The notes under the pieces are model-generated. The model worked only from the letters and a program-made list of their open reading frames with translations, had not been told where the DNA came from and did no database searches. A DNA stretch of 64,000 nt, taken from positions 1 through 64,000 of the forward strand of contig NZ_WOFH01000022.1 of the NCBI RefSeq assembly GCF_009733595.1, given 5' to 3'. Of this stretch, positions 49,716 to 57,881 are shown piece after piece. Within the stretch, counting starts at the first letter, position 1, and every line of letters starts with the position of its first letter. The position numbers were made by a program, and so were the translations under genes. The DNA comes from Actinomadura litoris (GTDB lineage: Bacteria; Actinomycetota; Actinomycetes; Streptosporangiales; Streptosporangiaceae).

Positions 49716-51230
49716 TCAGGGCGTCCGAGGCTCACGTTCGCGGGGCGGCGTGCCCAGGGCGACGACCACGGCGGCGACGCACACGACCACCGCGACCAGC
49801 CGGTAGCCCGTGGCCATGGCCTCGGTGAAGGCATCGACGACCTGCGCATGCGTGGACGGTCCGGCTCCCGCCGCGTCGGCGGCCGCGAGCGCCTCGCCCG
49901 CCGAGTGCGCGTGCCCCGACAGGGCGGGCGGCAGTTCGTCCGCGAAACGGCCGGTGAGGACCGTCCCGAGGACGGCGACACCGAGCGCGCTCCCGATCTC
50001 CCGCGCCGCCCCGTTCAGCCCGGAGCCGAGCCCGGCACGGCTCGACGGGAGCGCGCCCATCACCCCCACCGAGAGTGAGGGCACGCACAGGCCCATGCCC
50101 AGGGACATGACGACCAGGTCCGCCGCGTAGAGCGCGTAGGGGGTGGACGCGTCCGCCAGGGAGAGCAGCCCCAGCCCTGCCGCCAGGGTCAGGAGGCCGA
50201 ACGCCACCACCGGGCGGGCGCCGAACCGCCGCGCCAGACCGACGCTCCGCTTGGACATCACGATCATCCCGACGACGAGAGGCGCGATCGCCACGCCGGT
50301 CACCAGCGGGGAGTAGCCCTTCGCGTACTGCAAGTACTGGGCGTTGACGAAGAACAGAGCGAAAAGGCCGAAGAAAGCCAGGGCGATTCCGAGTACCCCA
50401 CTGCGCAGGGGCGCGATCGCGAAGACGCGAGGATCGAGCAGAGGATGCTCGGCACGCAGCGCATGCAGGATGAATCCCGCGAGCAGAAGGGCGGCGCAGC
50501 AGAAGCCTCCGAGCACCGGCGCGGACGTCCAGCCGCGCTCAGGACCCTCGATGATCCCGAACAGCAGCGTGAACAGGGCGGCGGTGAGGAGCACGGTGCC
50601 CACCAGGTCGAGGTCGGCCGGGTGCCTGTCGCCGCGAGGCGCGAGCCGCGCGACGAGGACGCCGAGAACGGCCGCGAGGGGAGCGCTGAACAGGAACAGC
50701 GCCTGCCAGGGCAGCCACTGGAGGACCGCTCCCCCGCCAAGGTTTCCGACGGCTCCCGCGATACCCGTGGCCGCCGTCCAAGTCGCGATGGCCTGCGGCC
50801 TGCGTGGGGGCTCTGTCACCTGAAGCAGCAGGGACAGGGTCGCGGGCATGATCAGGGCGGCGCCCATGCCGGTGACGAGCCGTCCGGCCACCAGGACGCC
50901 GACGCCGGGAGCGGCGGCCGACACCAGGCAGCCGGCGGTGAAGACGCCGAGGCCCGCGAGCAGGACCCCCTTGCGCCCGTACCGGTCGCCGAGAGCCCCG
51001 GCAGGGATCAGCAAACAGCCGAAGACCAGCACGTAGGAGTCGACGATCCAGAGGAGGCCGGTGGAGCCGGGCGCGAGGGAACTCGCCGACAGTTTGGGGA
51101 TGGCCAGGTTGATGGCGGCGACCGTCGCCACGACCAGGACGACGCACGCGGACATCAGGGGTGTCATCCCGCGCGCGGAGGCCCGGCCACGTTCGGGTGG
51201 CGAGGCGATGCGGGCAGCATCCAGTGTCAT
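49716..51230 (-). CDS. MFS drug/proton antiporter (DHA2, 14-helix type)
   Basis: A 504-residue transporter with about 14 hydrophobic segments. DHA2 landmarks are WIVDSYVLVFGCLLIPAGALGDRYGRKGVLLAG (motif A) and the motif C-like GRLVTGMGAALIMPATLSLLLQ; the central part is FFGLFALFFVNAQYLQYAKGYSPLVTG. It should export a toxic compound or metabolite. It is divergent from the LysR gene, its probable regulator. ATG 51230 (MTLDAARIASPPERG) was chosen after AAGGAA; frames extending further upstream run into the divergent gene. Confidence 0.9.
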   Translation of the reverse strand: MTLDAARIASPPERGRASARGMTPLMSACVVLVVATVAAINLAIPKLSASSLAPGSTGLLWIVDSYVLVFGCLLIPAGALGDRYGRKGVLLAGLGVFTAGCLVSAAAPGVGVLVAGRLVTGMGAALIMPATLSLLLQVTEPPRRPQAIATWTAATGIAGAVGNLGGGAVLQWLPWQALFLFSAPLAAVLGVLVARLAPRGDRHPADLDLVGTVLLTAALFTLLFGIIEGPERGWTSAPVLGGFCCAALLLAGFILHALRAEHPLLDPRVFAIAPLRSGVLGIALAFFGLFALFFVNAQYLQYAKGYSPLVTGVAIAPLVVGMIVMSKRSVGLARRFGARPVVAFGLLTLAAGLGLLSLADASTPYALYAADLVVMSLGMGLCVPSLSVGVMGALPSSRAGLGSGLNGAAREIGSALGVAVLGTVLTGRFADELPPALSGHAHSAGEALAAADAAGAGPSTHAQVVDAFTEAMATGYRLVAVVVCVAAVVVALGTPPREREPRTP

Positions 51231-51356
51231 GGGGATTCCTTGCGGGTCGATCGGAGGACGCGTGGAGCCGCGTCCATAGGGGCGGAGGGGATATCCAGGC
51301 CGCGCGCGCCGCCTCCGTGCCCCCAACGTAAGGTGGGGCTGACTTGCTTTCAAATG

Positions 51357-51371
51357 CATCTTTTGCAGATG
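51357..51371. promoter_or_regulatory. Candidate LysR operator CATCT-N5-AGATG
   Basis: A perfect inverted repeat of five bases around TTTGC ends four bases before the LysR start codon, in the gap shared with the transporter gene. Position and symmetry fit auto-regulation by LysR. Confidence 0.5.
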
Positions 51372-51375
51372 AGGA

Positions 51376-52311
51376 ATGCGTCCTGTGCAATCCAGACTGG
51401 ACCTGAACCTGCTTGTGGCGCTGGACGCCCTGCTGGAAGAGGGCAGCGTCAGCGGTGCGGCCGAGCGGCTCCACCTGTCGGGTCCGGCGATGAGCCGGAC
51501 GCTCGGACGCATACGGAAAGCCCTGGGCGATCCCGTGCTCGTCCGAGCCGGCCGGGCGATGGCGCCGACGCCGCGCGCCCTGGCCATCCGAGGTGAGGTC
51601 CACGAGCTCGTCCAGCGCGCTCGGACGCTCTTCGCAGCGGAAGACGACCTCGACCCTGCGGAACTGTCCGGCACCTTCAGCCTCCAGGCGGAGGAGGGCA
51701 CCGTCGCCGTCCTGGCCGGTCCCTTGCTGGAGCGCGTCGGACGTGAGGCTCCGGACCTGACCCTGCGGTTCCTGGGGGAAGGCCCGCGCGACACCCACGA
51801 CCTCAGGCGCGACACCGTCGACCTGGAGATCGGCGTCATCAGCGAAGCGGCGCAGACACGTACCGAGCCGCTCCTGGAGGACCGCTTCAAATCGGTGGTC
51901 CGGCCTGGGCACCCCCTCCTCGGCCGCGAGGTGACACTGGACGAGTGGGCCGCCGTACCCCAGCTCACCAACACCCGGCGTGGGCGCCTCCAAGGCCCGA
52001 TGGACGAACTGCTGGCGGAGACTGGCCGGGAACGGCATCTGGCGGGGACGGTGCCCACGGTGAGCACGGCCCTGTTGATCGTCCAGGAGACGGACCTGAT
52101 GGGCTTCGCCGCGGAGCGGTTGCACCGGCGCCTGGTGGACCGCCTCGGGCTCGTATGGGTGCCCGTCCCGTTCGAGCTGCCGCCCCTGCACCTGTCCATG
52201 GGATGGCATGCGCGCTACGACGCCGATCCCGCGCACGCATGGCTACGGCGCTGCGTCCGCGAGGTGGTGCACGGCATCGCCGACGACACCGGCACGCCAC
52301 CGCCGGCTTAG
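51376..52311 (+). CDS. LysR family transcriptional regulator
   Basis: A 311-residue LysR protein: SRLDLNLLVALDALLEEGSVSGAAERLHLSGPAMSRTLGRIRKALGDPVLVRAGRAMAPTPRA in the HTH and dimer helix, then a NodD/PcpR-like effector domain with LEDRFKSVVRPGHPLL. It is similar in arrangement to the LysR at 11507. Divergence from the DHA2 transporter suggests that it controls that pump in response to its substrate. ATG 51376 was taken as start. Confidence 0.9.
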   Translation: MRPVQSRLDLNLLVALDALLEEGSVSGAAERLHLSGPAMSRTLGRIRKALGDPVLVRAGRAMAPTPRALAIRGEVHELVQRARTLFAAEDDLDPAELSGTFSLQAEEGTVAVLAGPLLERVGREAPDLTLRFLGEGPRDTHDLRRDTVDLEIGVISEAAQTRTEPLLEDRFKSVVRPGHPLLGREVTLDEWAAVPQLTNTRRGRLQGPMDELLAETGRERHLAGTVPTVSTALLIVQETDLMGFAAERLHRRLVDRLGLVWVPVPFELPPLHLSMGWHARYDADPAHAWLRRCVREVVHGIADDTGTPPPA

Positions 52312-52532
52312 GGCGGCGCCCGATGCCGACGACACGACATGGCCATCGGGGCGCGCTCCTCCAGCGAAGGGCGCCCGTTCGCCGGTGACTCCGTGATGCA
52401 CGACGGACACACGATGGCCAGCGACCCAGGTCAAGGCGTCGTGCTCCTGCGGCGATGTCGGTCGGCGCGGATAGGGTCGGGCAGCCAACGAGGTGTCCCG
52501 GCGGCGTCCGGGTCTGCGGGAGGACGGTCACG

Positions 52533-53630
52533 ATGACGGAGACTCTGAGCGTCCGGGCGTTGAACCGGGCCACGCTCGCACGGCAGCTCCTGCTCGCGCG
52601 GGAATCCGTGCCGGTCGCCGAGGCTGTGGCGCGGCTGTGCGGAATGCAGGCGCAGGAACCCAAGCCGCCTTTCCTCGGTCTGTGGACCCGCATAAGCGAC
52701 TTCCAGGCTGCCGATCTGCATGCCGCGGTGCACGACCGAACACTTGTCCGAGCGACCATGATGCGCGCCACTCTGCACTTGGTGACAGCGACCGATTACA
52801 CAGCGTTCCGCAGTGCGATACAGCCGATGCTGGACGGGGCCATGCGCGTCCTGGGCGATCGGGCGGAAGGACTCGATCTGGAGCAGGTCGTCCCCGCGGC
52901 AAGGGCCCTCCTCGAAAAGCGGCCTCGCACCTTCAACGACGTGCGTGCGCTGCTCCAGGCCGAATTCCCGGACGTCAATGACCGCGCTCTCGGCTACGCG
53001 GTCCGGATGTGCGTACCGTTGGTGATGGTTCCGACACAGGACAGATGGGCCTTCCCCCGTACATCGGAATTCGCCCTCGCCGACACCTGGCTGGATACGC
53101 CGCCGGCCGCCGCGCCGGAAGCCGACGCGTTGATGCTGCGCTACCTGGCGGCGTTCGGCCCGGCCTCGGCGGCGGACGCGCAGGCCTGGTCCGGGCTGAC
53201 CGCGCTCGGCGAGGTCTTCGAACGCCTCCGCCCCGACCTCCGCGTCTTCGCTGATGACAAGGATCGGGAACTGTTCGACCTCCCCGATGCGCCTCGTCCG
53301 CCCGAGGACGCCCCCGCCCCGGCGCGCTTCCTCCCGGAGTTCGACAATCTCGTCCTCGCCCACGCCGACCGCAGGCGTGTGATCTCCGACAGGGACCGCC
53401 CGTCCCTCACGTCGAAGAACCTCCGCGTCCGTTCCGTGTTCCTGTGGGACGGCTTCGCGCACGGCATCTGGGACATGGTGTATAAGCGCAGGGTCGCCAC
53501 AATGACACTGCGCCCGTTCGAACCTCTGCCTTCCGGAGCCGTCGAGAGCCTCACAACCGAAGGGCACTCGCTGCTCCGCTTCACCGAACCCGACGCCAAG
53601 GAAACCGTGGTGGCGGTGGCGGAGGACTGA
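52533..53630 (+). CDS. Winged-helix DNA-binding domain protein (AlkZ-like)
   Basis: A 365-residue protein matching the winged-helix DNA-binding family that includes the interstrand-crosslink glycosylase AlkZ: LSVRALNRATLARQLLLARESVPVAEAVARLCGMQAQEPKPPFLGLWTRI at the start, LVRATMMRATLHLVTATDY, and FLPEFDNLVLAHADRRRVI near the end. AlkZ uses a catalytic QxQ or QxD-type motif; GMQAQEP provides Q-A-Q here. A DNA-repair or toxin self-protection role is plausible, but not shown by neighbours. The ATG follows GGGAGGACGG. Confidence 0.82.
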   Translation: MTETLSVRALNRATLARQLLLARESVPVAEAVARLCGMQAQEPKPPFLGLWTRISDFQAADLHAAVHDRTLVRATMMRATLHLVTATDYTAFRSAIQPMLDGAMRVLGDRAEGLDLEQVVPAARALLEKRPRTFNDVRALLQAEFPDVNDRALGYAVRMCVPLVMVPTQDRWAFPRTSEFALADTWLDTPPAAAPEADALMLRYLAAFGPASAADAQAWSGLTALGEVFERLRPDLRVFADDKDRELFDLPDAPRPPEDAPAPARFLPEFDNLVLAHADRRRVISDRDRPSLTSKNLRVRSVFLWDGFAHGIWDMVYKRRVATMTLRPFEPLPSGAVESLTTEGHSLLRFTEPDAKETVVAVAED

Positions 53631-53917
53631 CCCACCCATGGCGGTCCTCTGATTCCGTGAGATCCGGGGTGGTCCACAGGACCATCTCCGCGACGCTCCG
53701 TGCAACTCTCGATTTCGCGTCTCGACGGCCGTCCCCCTATCCTGACCTGGCCGAGATTCCGCTCCGTCACGCACCGTTATGAAGCTGCGGACGCACAAAA
53801 CTTCGAATAGTGATCAATCCGATATCTATGCTGATTGAAAGATCCACCGAACCGGCGCAAGCTTGCTCCGACGTAGGGAATGCCCCGCCCGTTCCTCCGA
53901 CCGACCGCCGACAGGAC

Positions 53918-54196
53918 ATGACGATGTTCGAGATCTGGGAGACGAGTGAGCCGGCGCGGCTCATCAGCGACGCGGGCAGCCTGGAGGTCGCTCTAGAGAA
54001 GGTGGACACGATGTGCCGGCTCAGGCACGACCAGGCCGTCGCGCACGTCGGAGAGGCCGGGGAGGGTTACCACTTCGAGATCCGGGGCCAGGACGGCAAG
54101 CCCCTGGCACGGCTCAGCTACGTCCCGGACACCTCCCGCGCCTACCAGAGCGTGGTCGTCGAGGAGATGCGCGGCCAGGAGCACCACGCCGAGTAG
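53918..54196 (+). CDS. Small hypothetical protein
   Basis: A 92-residue protein: FEIWETSEPARLISDAGSLEVALEKVDTMCRLRHDQAVAHVGEAGEGYHFEIRGQDGKPLARLSYV. The strand-helix-strand pattern resembles small actinobacterial proteins of unknown role. The region 53770-53860 upstream is A/T-rich for this genome and should contain the promoter. Starts at 53918 or 53924 are both possible. Confidence 0.6.
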   Translation: MTMFEIWETSEPARLISDAGSLEVALEKVDTMCRLRHDQAVAHVGEAGEGYHFEIRGQDGKPLARLSYVPDTSRAYQSVVVEEMRGQEHHAE

Positions 54197-54368
54197 AGCC
54201 CTGCCCGCGGAACCCCTTCACCAGAGCGCCCCTGGCCGACCGGCCAGGGGCGCTGACTTTCGCCTCGAACCGTCCACGAACAGTTCCGTCCACCAGCGAC
54301 GGCGGCGTACTCCGCATGGCAGGATCGTCGTGGCCTACTGACGAGTCACGAGAAGACGGGAGCGCCGG

Positions 54369-55700
54369 GTGCGGAAGGCGTGGTGGAAGCCACGATCGGG
54401 TGATGCGGCGGGTCTCCCCGACGCCGCGGGCTTCGTCGAGGACCCGCCGTCCCCCACCGAGGAGATCGGGGAGCTGGTGGCCGAGGCGCTGCGCGCCCTC
54501 CCCCGCGCCGACGAGACCCTGTTCGCCGGCCTCATCCAGGCGCTCGCGCAACGCGCGGACCCACCCGGCTGGCCCCGTGTCGCCGACCGGTGCCTGGCCG
54601 CGCGGCTGCTGCGGTCGGTCGCCACCGCGTGGGAGCGGGGCTGGCAGCCGGCCGACGTGGTCAGGTACGTAGGACGCCGCCGCACGGCCCGGCACGCGCG
54701 CCTGGCGACCGACGCGATCGCCGCCCAGATGCGCTCCTACGCCGCCACGACGGTGGACGAGCAGTGGCGCGAACAGCTCGCCGTCCTCGGAGCCGAGGTG
54801 TGGTGGGAGCACGACGACGCCTACCCCGAGTCCTGGTGCGAACGCGAAGGCGTCGACCGCACGGCCTTCGTCACCAGCGCCATCGAACTCGTCCACCTGC
54901 TGGAGGGCCTGCCTCGTCTGGCGAGCATCGGCCCTCCGCCGGGCACACCCCGCACGCACGCGCCCTCACGGGACCGCGTCCGCGATGTCGACCAGCGGAT
55001 GCTCGCCAAGGTACGGGCCCTGCTCGCCAAGGCCGAATCCACGGAGTTCCCAGAGGAGGCGGAGGCGCTGAGCGCGCGCGCTCAGGAGCTCATAGCCCGG
55101 CACAGCATCGACCACGCTTTGCTGGCCGCGGAGACCGGAAACCCGGGCGGGCCCGCCGGACGGCGCATCGCCGTGGACAATCCCTATGACGCGCCCAAGG
55201 CCGTCCTGCTCACCGTGGTGGCGGACGCCAACAGATGCCGCGCGGTCTGGCACAGGGAGCTGGGTTTCTCCACCGTTCTGGGGTTCCCGGCCGATCTGGC
55301 CGCGGTGGAGATGCTGTTCACATCGCTGCTGGTGCAGGCGACGGCGGCCATGGTCCACGCGGGCCCCAGACGGGACGCGCGTGGCCGGTCACGAACCCGT
55401 TCGTTCCGTCACGCCTTCCTCAACGCCTATGCGGCCCGCATCGGGGAGCGGCTGCGTGGGGCGGCCGACGAGGCGACGAGCCGGGCGGCGGCGAGCACGG
55501 ACGGAGAGGATCTGCTTCCCGTCCTCGCCGCACGTGACCAGGCCGTCGAACTGGCCGTCGAGAAGATGTTCCCCAACCTGGCCAAGAGCCGGGCGGGTTC
55601 GGTCTCCAACTACGAGGGATGGGTGGCGGGACGGGCTGCCGCCGATCTCGCCAGCCTGAACGGCCGCTCCGAGGTCACCGGAGCCTTCCGCCGTTCCTAG
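54369..55700 (+). CDS. DUF2786 protein
   Basis: A 443-residue protein. Residues ~215-255 match DUF2786 (QRMLAKVRALLAKAESTEFPEEAEALSARAQELIARHSID). The N-terminal part has ARLLRSVATAWERGWQPADVVRYV and LGAEVWWEHDDAYPESW. The C-terminal RSFRHAFLNAYAARIGERLR and MVHAGPRRDARG are conserved in this group. The activity is unknown. It starts at GTG 54369; no strong RBS is seen. A 12-bp palindrome lies just after the stop. Confidence 0.8.
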   Translation: MRKAWWKPRSGDAAGLPDAAGFVEDPPSPTEEIGELVAEALRALPRADETLFAGLIQALAQRADPPGWPRVADRCLAARLLRSVATAWERGWQPADVVRYVGRRRTARHARLATDAIAAQMRSYAATTVDEQWREQLAVLGAEVWWEHDDAYPESWCEREGVDRTAFVTSAIELVHLLEGLPRLASIGPPPGTPRTHAPSRDRVRDVDQRMLAKVRALLAKAESTEFPEEAEALSARAQELIARHSIDHALLAAETGNPGGPAGRRIAVDNPYDAPKAVLLTVVADANRCRAVWHRELGFSTVLGFPADLAAVEMLFTSLLVQATAAMVHAGPRRDARGRSRTRSFRHAFLNAYAARIGERLRGAADEATSRAAASTDGEDLLPVLAARDQAVELAVEKMFPNLAKSRAGSVSNYEGWVAGRAAADLASLNGRSEVTGAFRRS

Positions 55701-55710
55701 CGCACGGGGT

Positions 55711-55722
55711 CCCCCCGGGGGG
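55711..55722. terminator. C6G6 palindrome downstream of the DUF2786 gene
   Basis: CCCCCCGGGGGG lies ten bases after the stop codon, in the gap between convergent genes. Short terminator candidate. Confidence 0.35.
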
Positions 55723-55772
55723 CGAGGGGGACATCCGGCCATCTTGCTTGCTTCTCTTCTCTCGGGAGCGGT

Positions 55773-55985
55773 TCAGTCCTTCTTGCGGCGGGTGTTGCCA
55801 CCCCGCCCGCGCAACTGGATACCCGCTTCCTTCAGGACGTTGTAGATGAATCCGTACGAGCGGCCGGTCTCGGCGGCCAGATCGCGGATGCTCTCGCCGG
55901 CCACGTAGCGCGGGGCGAGCTCCGCGGCAAGCCGCGTCCGCTCGGCACCGGTGACACGGGTGCCCCTCGACAGCGTTCGGGTCAC
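55773..55985 (-). CDS. Small helix-turn-helix protein
   Basis: A 70-residue protein: RGTRVTGAERTRLAAELAPRYVAGESIRDLAAETGRSYGFIYNVLKEAGIQLRGRGGNTRRKKD. The centre is a resolvase-like HTH, and the end is basic. Very similar small HTH proteins are common in Streptomyces-type genomes as nucleoid or developmental regulators; the target is unknown. Start MTRTLSRG has GGAGGTCTCCGTG in front. It is a single-gene unit. Confidence 0.8.
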   Translation of the reverse strand: MTRTLSRGTRVTGAERTRLAAELAPRYVAGESIRDLAAETGRSYGFIYNVLKEAGIQLRGRGGNTRRKKD

Positions 55986-56258
55986 GGAGACCTCCTGTTC
56001 CGAGCTGGGCGGCGGGGTCGTCCCCGCAGCTCACAGCTGCATTGATCTACCCAACGTACACATTCCCCCTGAATCCGCTCTCGATGCCGTGCGAAACGAC
56101 GCGAATTCGGCCGAAGCTGGTCTTTTCCGTGGTCAACGGCGTGTCGAAGCTGGACTGGCGGCCTCCGGCCCCCCTAGGCGAGGGTTCCTCGGGGGCTCAC
56201 GGCCGTACCTGAGCGTTACGACGGCGGCGTGTCCAGGCCCTACTGGCCCGATCCGGCC

Positions 56259-56735
56259 TCAGTCGAGGAGTTCACGCGCCAGAAGGTCCATCAGCAGCCC
56301 GTCACGCCACTCCCCCGACACCGGGTCGCGCTCGTACTCGCGCATCGCGCCGACCGGCTTGAACCCCACCTTGGTGTAGCAGCGGATCGCGACCGTGTTG
56401 GCGACCGCCGGGTCGATGGTGATCCGGTGATGTCCACGGTCCCGGATCAGCCACCGCGCCAACGTGCGCACGGAGTCGGTGCCGAGCCCCCTGCCGTGGT
56501 GGCGGGCGCTCAGGAAGATGTCGATGCTGGCGTGCCGGTAGTCCTCGTCGTCCTCCTCGTCGTACTGGATGGCACCCACCACCTGGCCGTCCAGCACGAT
56601 CGCGAGCATGTCCTCGAAGTCGTCGGTCGGACCCCACCACGCCGCGACCTCCGGCTCCCGGAGGATCTCCTCCAGCACCCCGGAATCCTCGTCCTTCACC
56701 GCTCGCAGGACGACCCGCTCGCCTTCGATCTTCAT
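56259..56735 (-). CDS. GNAT acetyltransferase (AAC(6')/RimJ-like)
   Basis: A 158-residue GNAT protein. MKIEGERVVLRAVKDEDSGVLEEIL starts the fold; the acetyl-CoA loop is RHHGRGLGTDSVRTLARWL (R-G-x-G-x-x-x). HRITIDPAVANTVAIRCYTKVGFKPVGAMREYERD follows the pattern of aminoglycoside 6'-acetyltransferase-like and RimJ-like proteins. The tail GEWRDGLLMDLLARELLD is typical of AAC(6')-like proteins, but a resistance role cannot be inferred from sequence alone. Confidence 0.87.
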   Translation of the reverse strand: MKIEGERVVLRAVKDEDSGVLEEILREPEVAAWWGPTDDFEDMLAIVLDGQVVGAIQYDEEDDEDYRHASIDIFLSARHHGRGLGTDSVRTLARWLIRDRGHHRITIDPAVANTVAIRCYTKVGFKPVGAMREYERDPVSGEWRDGLLMDLLARELLD

Positions 56736-56849
56736 GGGGCCAAGTCTGGCCGCTGCCCCTTGGCTCGCGCACAGAATTTTCCGCCGCCTCCCCCAAGCAC
56801 CACCTGCTCGTCACCTCCCGACCCCGGCTCCAACCCGCCGAGTTATCCC

Positions 56850-56868
56850 CAGAATGGCGTTCTAGTGC
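56850..56868 (+). promoter_or_regulatory. 19-bp element upstream of the 56925 gene (copy 2)
   Basis: CAGAATGGCGTTCTAGTGC, identical to 34422-34440 on the other strand, ends 56 bases before the ATG of the 318-residue protein. The position fits an operator or promoter element shared with the siderophore-interacting gene. Confidence 0.55.
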
Positions 56869-56924
56869 CGCGCCGCCGGGCGGGGACGCATGCTTGCCGA
56901 AGACCTCGTCCCGAAAGGAGCCCG

Positions 56925-57881
56925 ATGACCAGCATCATGTTCCCCGTCCCCTCCAGCACGACGTCCCGGTTCGCCGTGGCGGCAGACCACATTCCGCACG
57001 ACCTCGCCGGCGCCGCCCGCAGCCGCACCGTGGCCTTCAGCCCCCACCTGGCCGGACGGCTCGGCACGCCGCAACTGACCCTCCAGCGCGAGACCCTCGC
57101 CGACCTCCGCTGGGACCCCGCACGGATCACGGCCGTCCATCCCGGTCAGCGACGAGCGCAGTGGGCGTTCCACCAGGCGGCAGAATTCGCCGTCGTCACA
57201 TCGACCGCACCGGTCACCGACCAGCCCCGCGGCGCCCAGGTCGCCCGAGCCGCCGCCCACGCCCTCGCCGACGCCACCGGCGGAGTGGTCGCCGACCTGG
57301 TCACCGGCCACATCCTGAGCCCTCCCACCACCGAACGGACGAGCTTCGTACTGGCGGACCAGTGGCTCGGCGACGCCCTGCCCCCGTTCCGCGCCAACGG
57401 CCGCTGCACGGCCGCCGACCCCGAGCATGACCCCGAAGGGGTGAACGGCTGCTCCTGCGTCCGCCTGCGCACCCGCGGCCTGCGCCGCTTCGGCCTCCCC
57501 GAACTCCAGATCACCGATGTCGCCTGCCCTCACGACCTGGTCGCCCTCAACGTCCTCCGCACCACGGCCCGCCACCTGCTGACCGACCACTGGCAGTGGC
57601 TGGCGACCGGCCCCGCCGACCAGACCCGCACCATCACCGCCACCCGCCAGCTCACCGAAAGCGACTTCAACGACTTCTGGGGCTCCACCCGCGAGCCCTG
57701 CACACACCCCGGCGCCTTCGAAGCCCACCTCACCCCGATCACCCCTCGCCTCTGGTCCGTTGCCCCACCGCCCACCTTCGACGGAACCACCAACGACTGG
57801 CTGTGGGGCGACACCCTCCCAACGAGCCTGCACGACGTCCTGAGCTCCCCCGCCGATCCTCCCTTCCCCCAGGCCGCCTGA
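56925..57881 (+). CDS. Hypothetical protein, 318 residues
   Basis: No family was recognised. The protein has alternating small helices: AADHIPHDLAGAARSRTVAF, HLAGRLGTPQLTLQRETLADLRWDP, AQVARAAAHALADATGGVVADL. A cysteine-containing segment follows (CTAADPEHDPEGVNGCSCVRL and VACPHDLVALNVLR), and the tail is Trp-rich (DHWQWLATG, NDWLWGD). There is no signal peptide or membrane helix. AAAGGAG precedes the ATG at good spacing. It has its own promoter region with the 19-bp element shared with the siderophore-interacting gene, so iron- or stress-linked expression is possible, but this is speculation. Confidence 0.7.
   Translation: MTSIMFPVPSSTTSRFAVAADHIPHDLAGAARSRTVAFSPHLAGRLGTPQLTLQRETLADLRWDPARITAVHPGQRRAQWAFHQAAEFAVVTSTAPVTDQPRGAQVARAAAHALADATGGVVADLVTGHILSPPTTERTSFVLADQWLGDALPPFRANGRCTAADPEHDPEGVNGCSCVRLRTRGLRRFGLPELQITDVACPHDLVALNVLRTTARHLLTDHWQWLATGPADQTRTITATRQLTESDFNDFWGSTREPCTHPGAFEAHLTPITPRLWSVAPPPTFDGTTNDWLWGDTLPTSLHDVLSSPADPPFPQAA

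Noticed and set aside
34422..56868. The two 19-bp copies as attL/attR of the AICE
   Set aside because: They are in inverted orientation to each other and the far copy lies well outside the element genes; excision needs direct repeats. An operator explanation fits their positions better.
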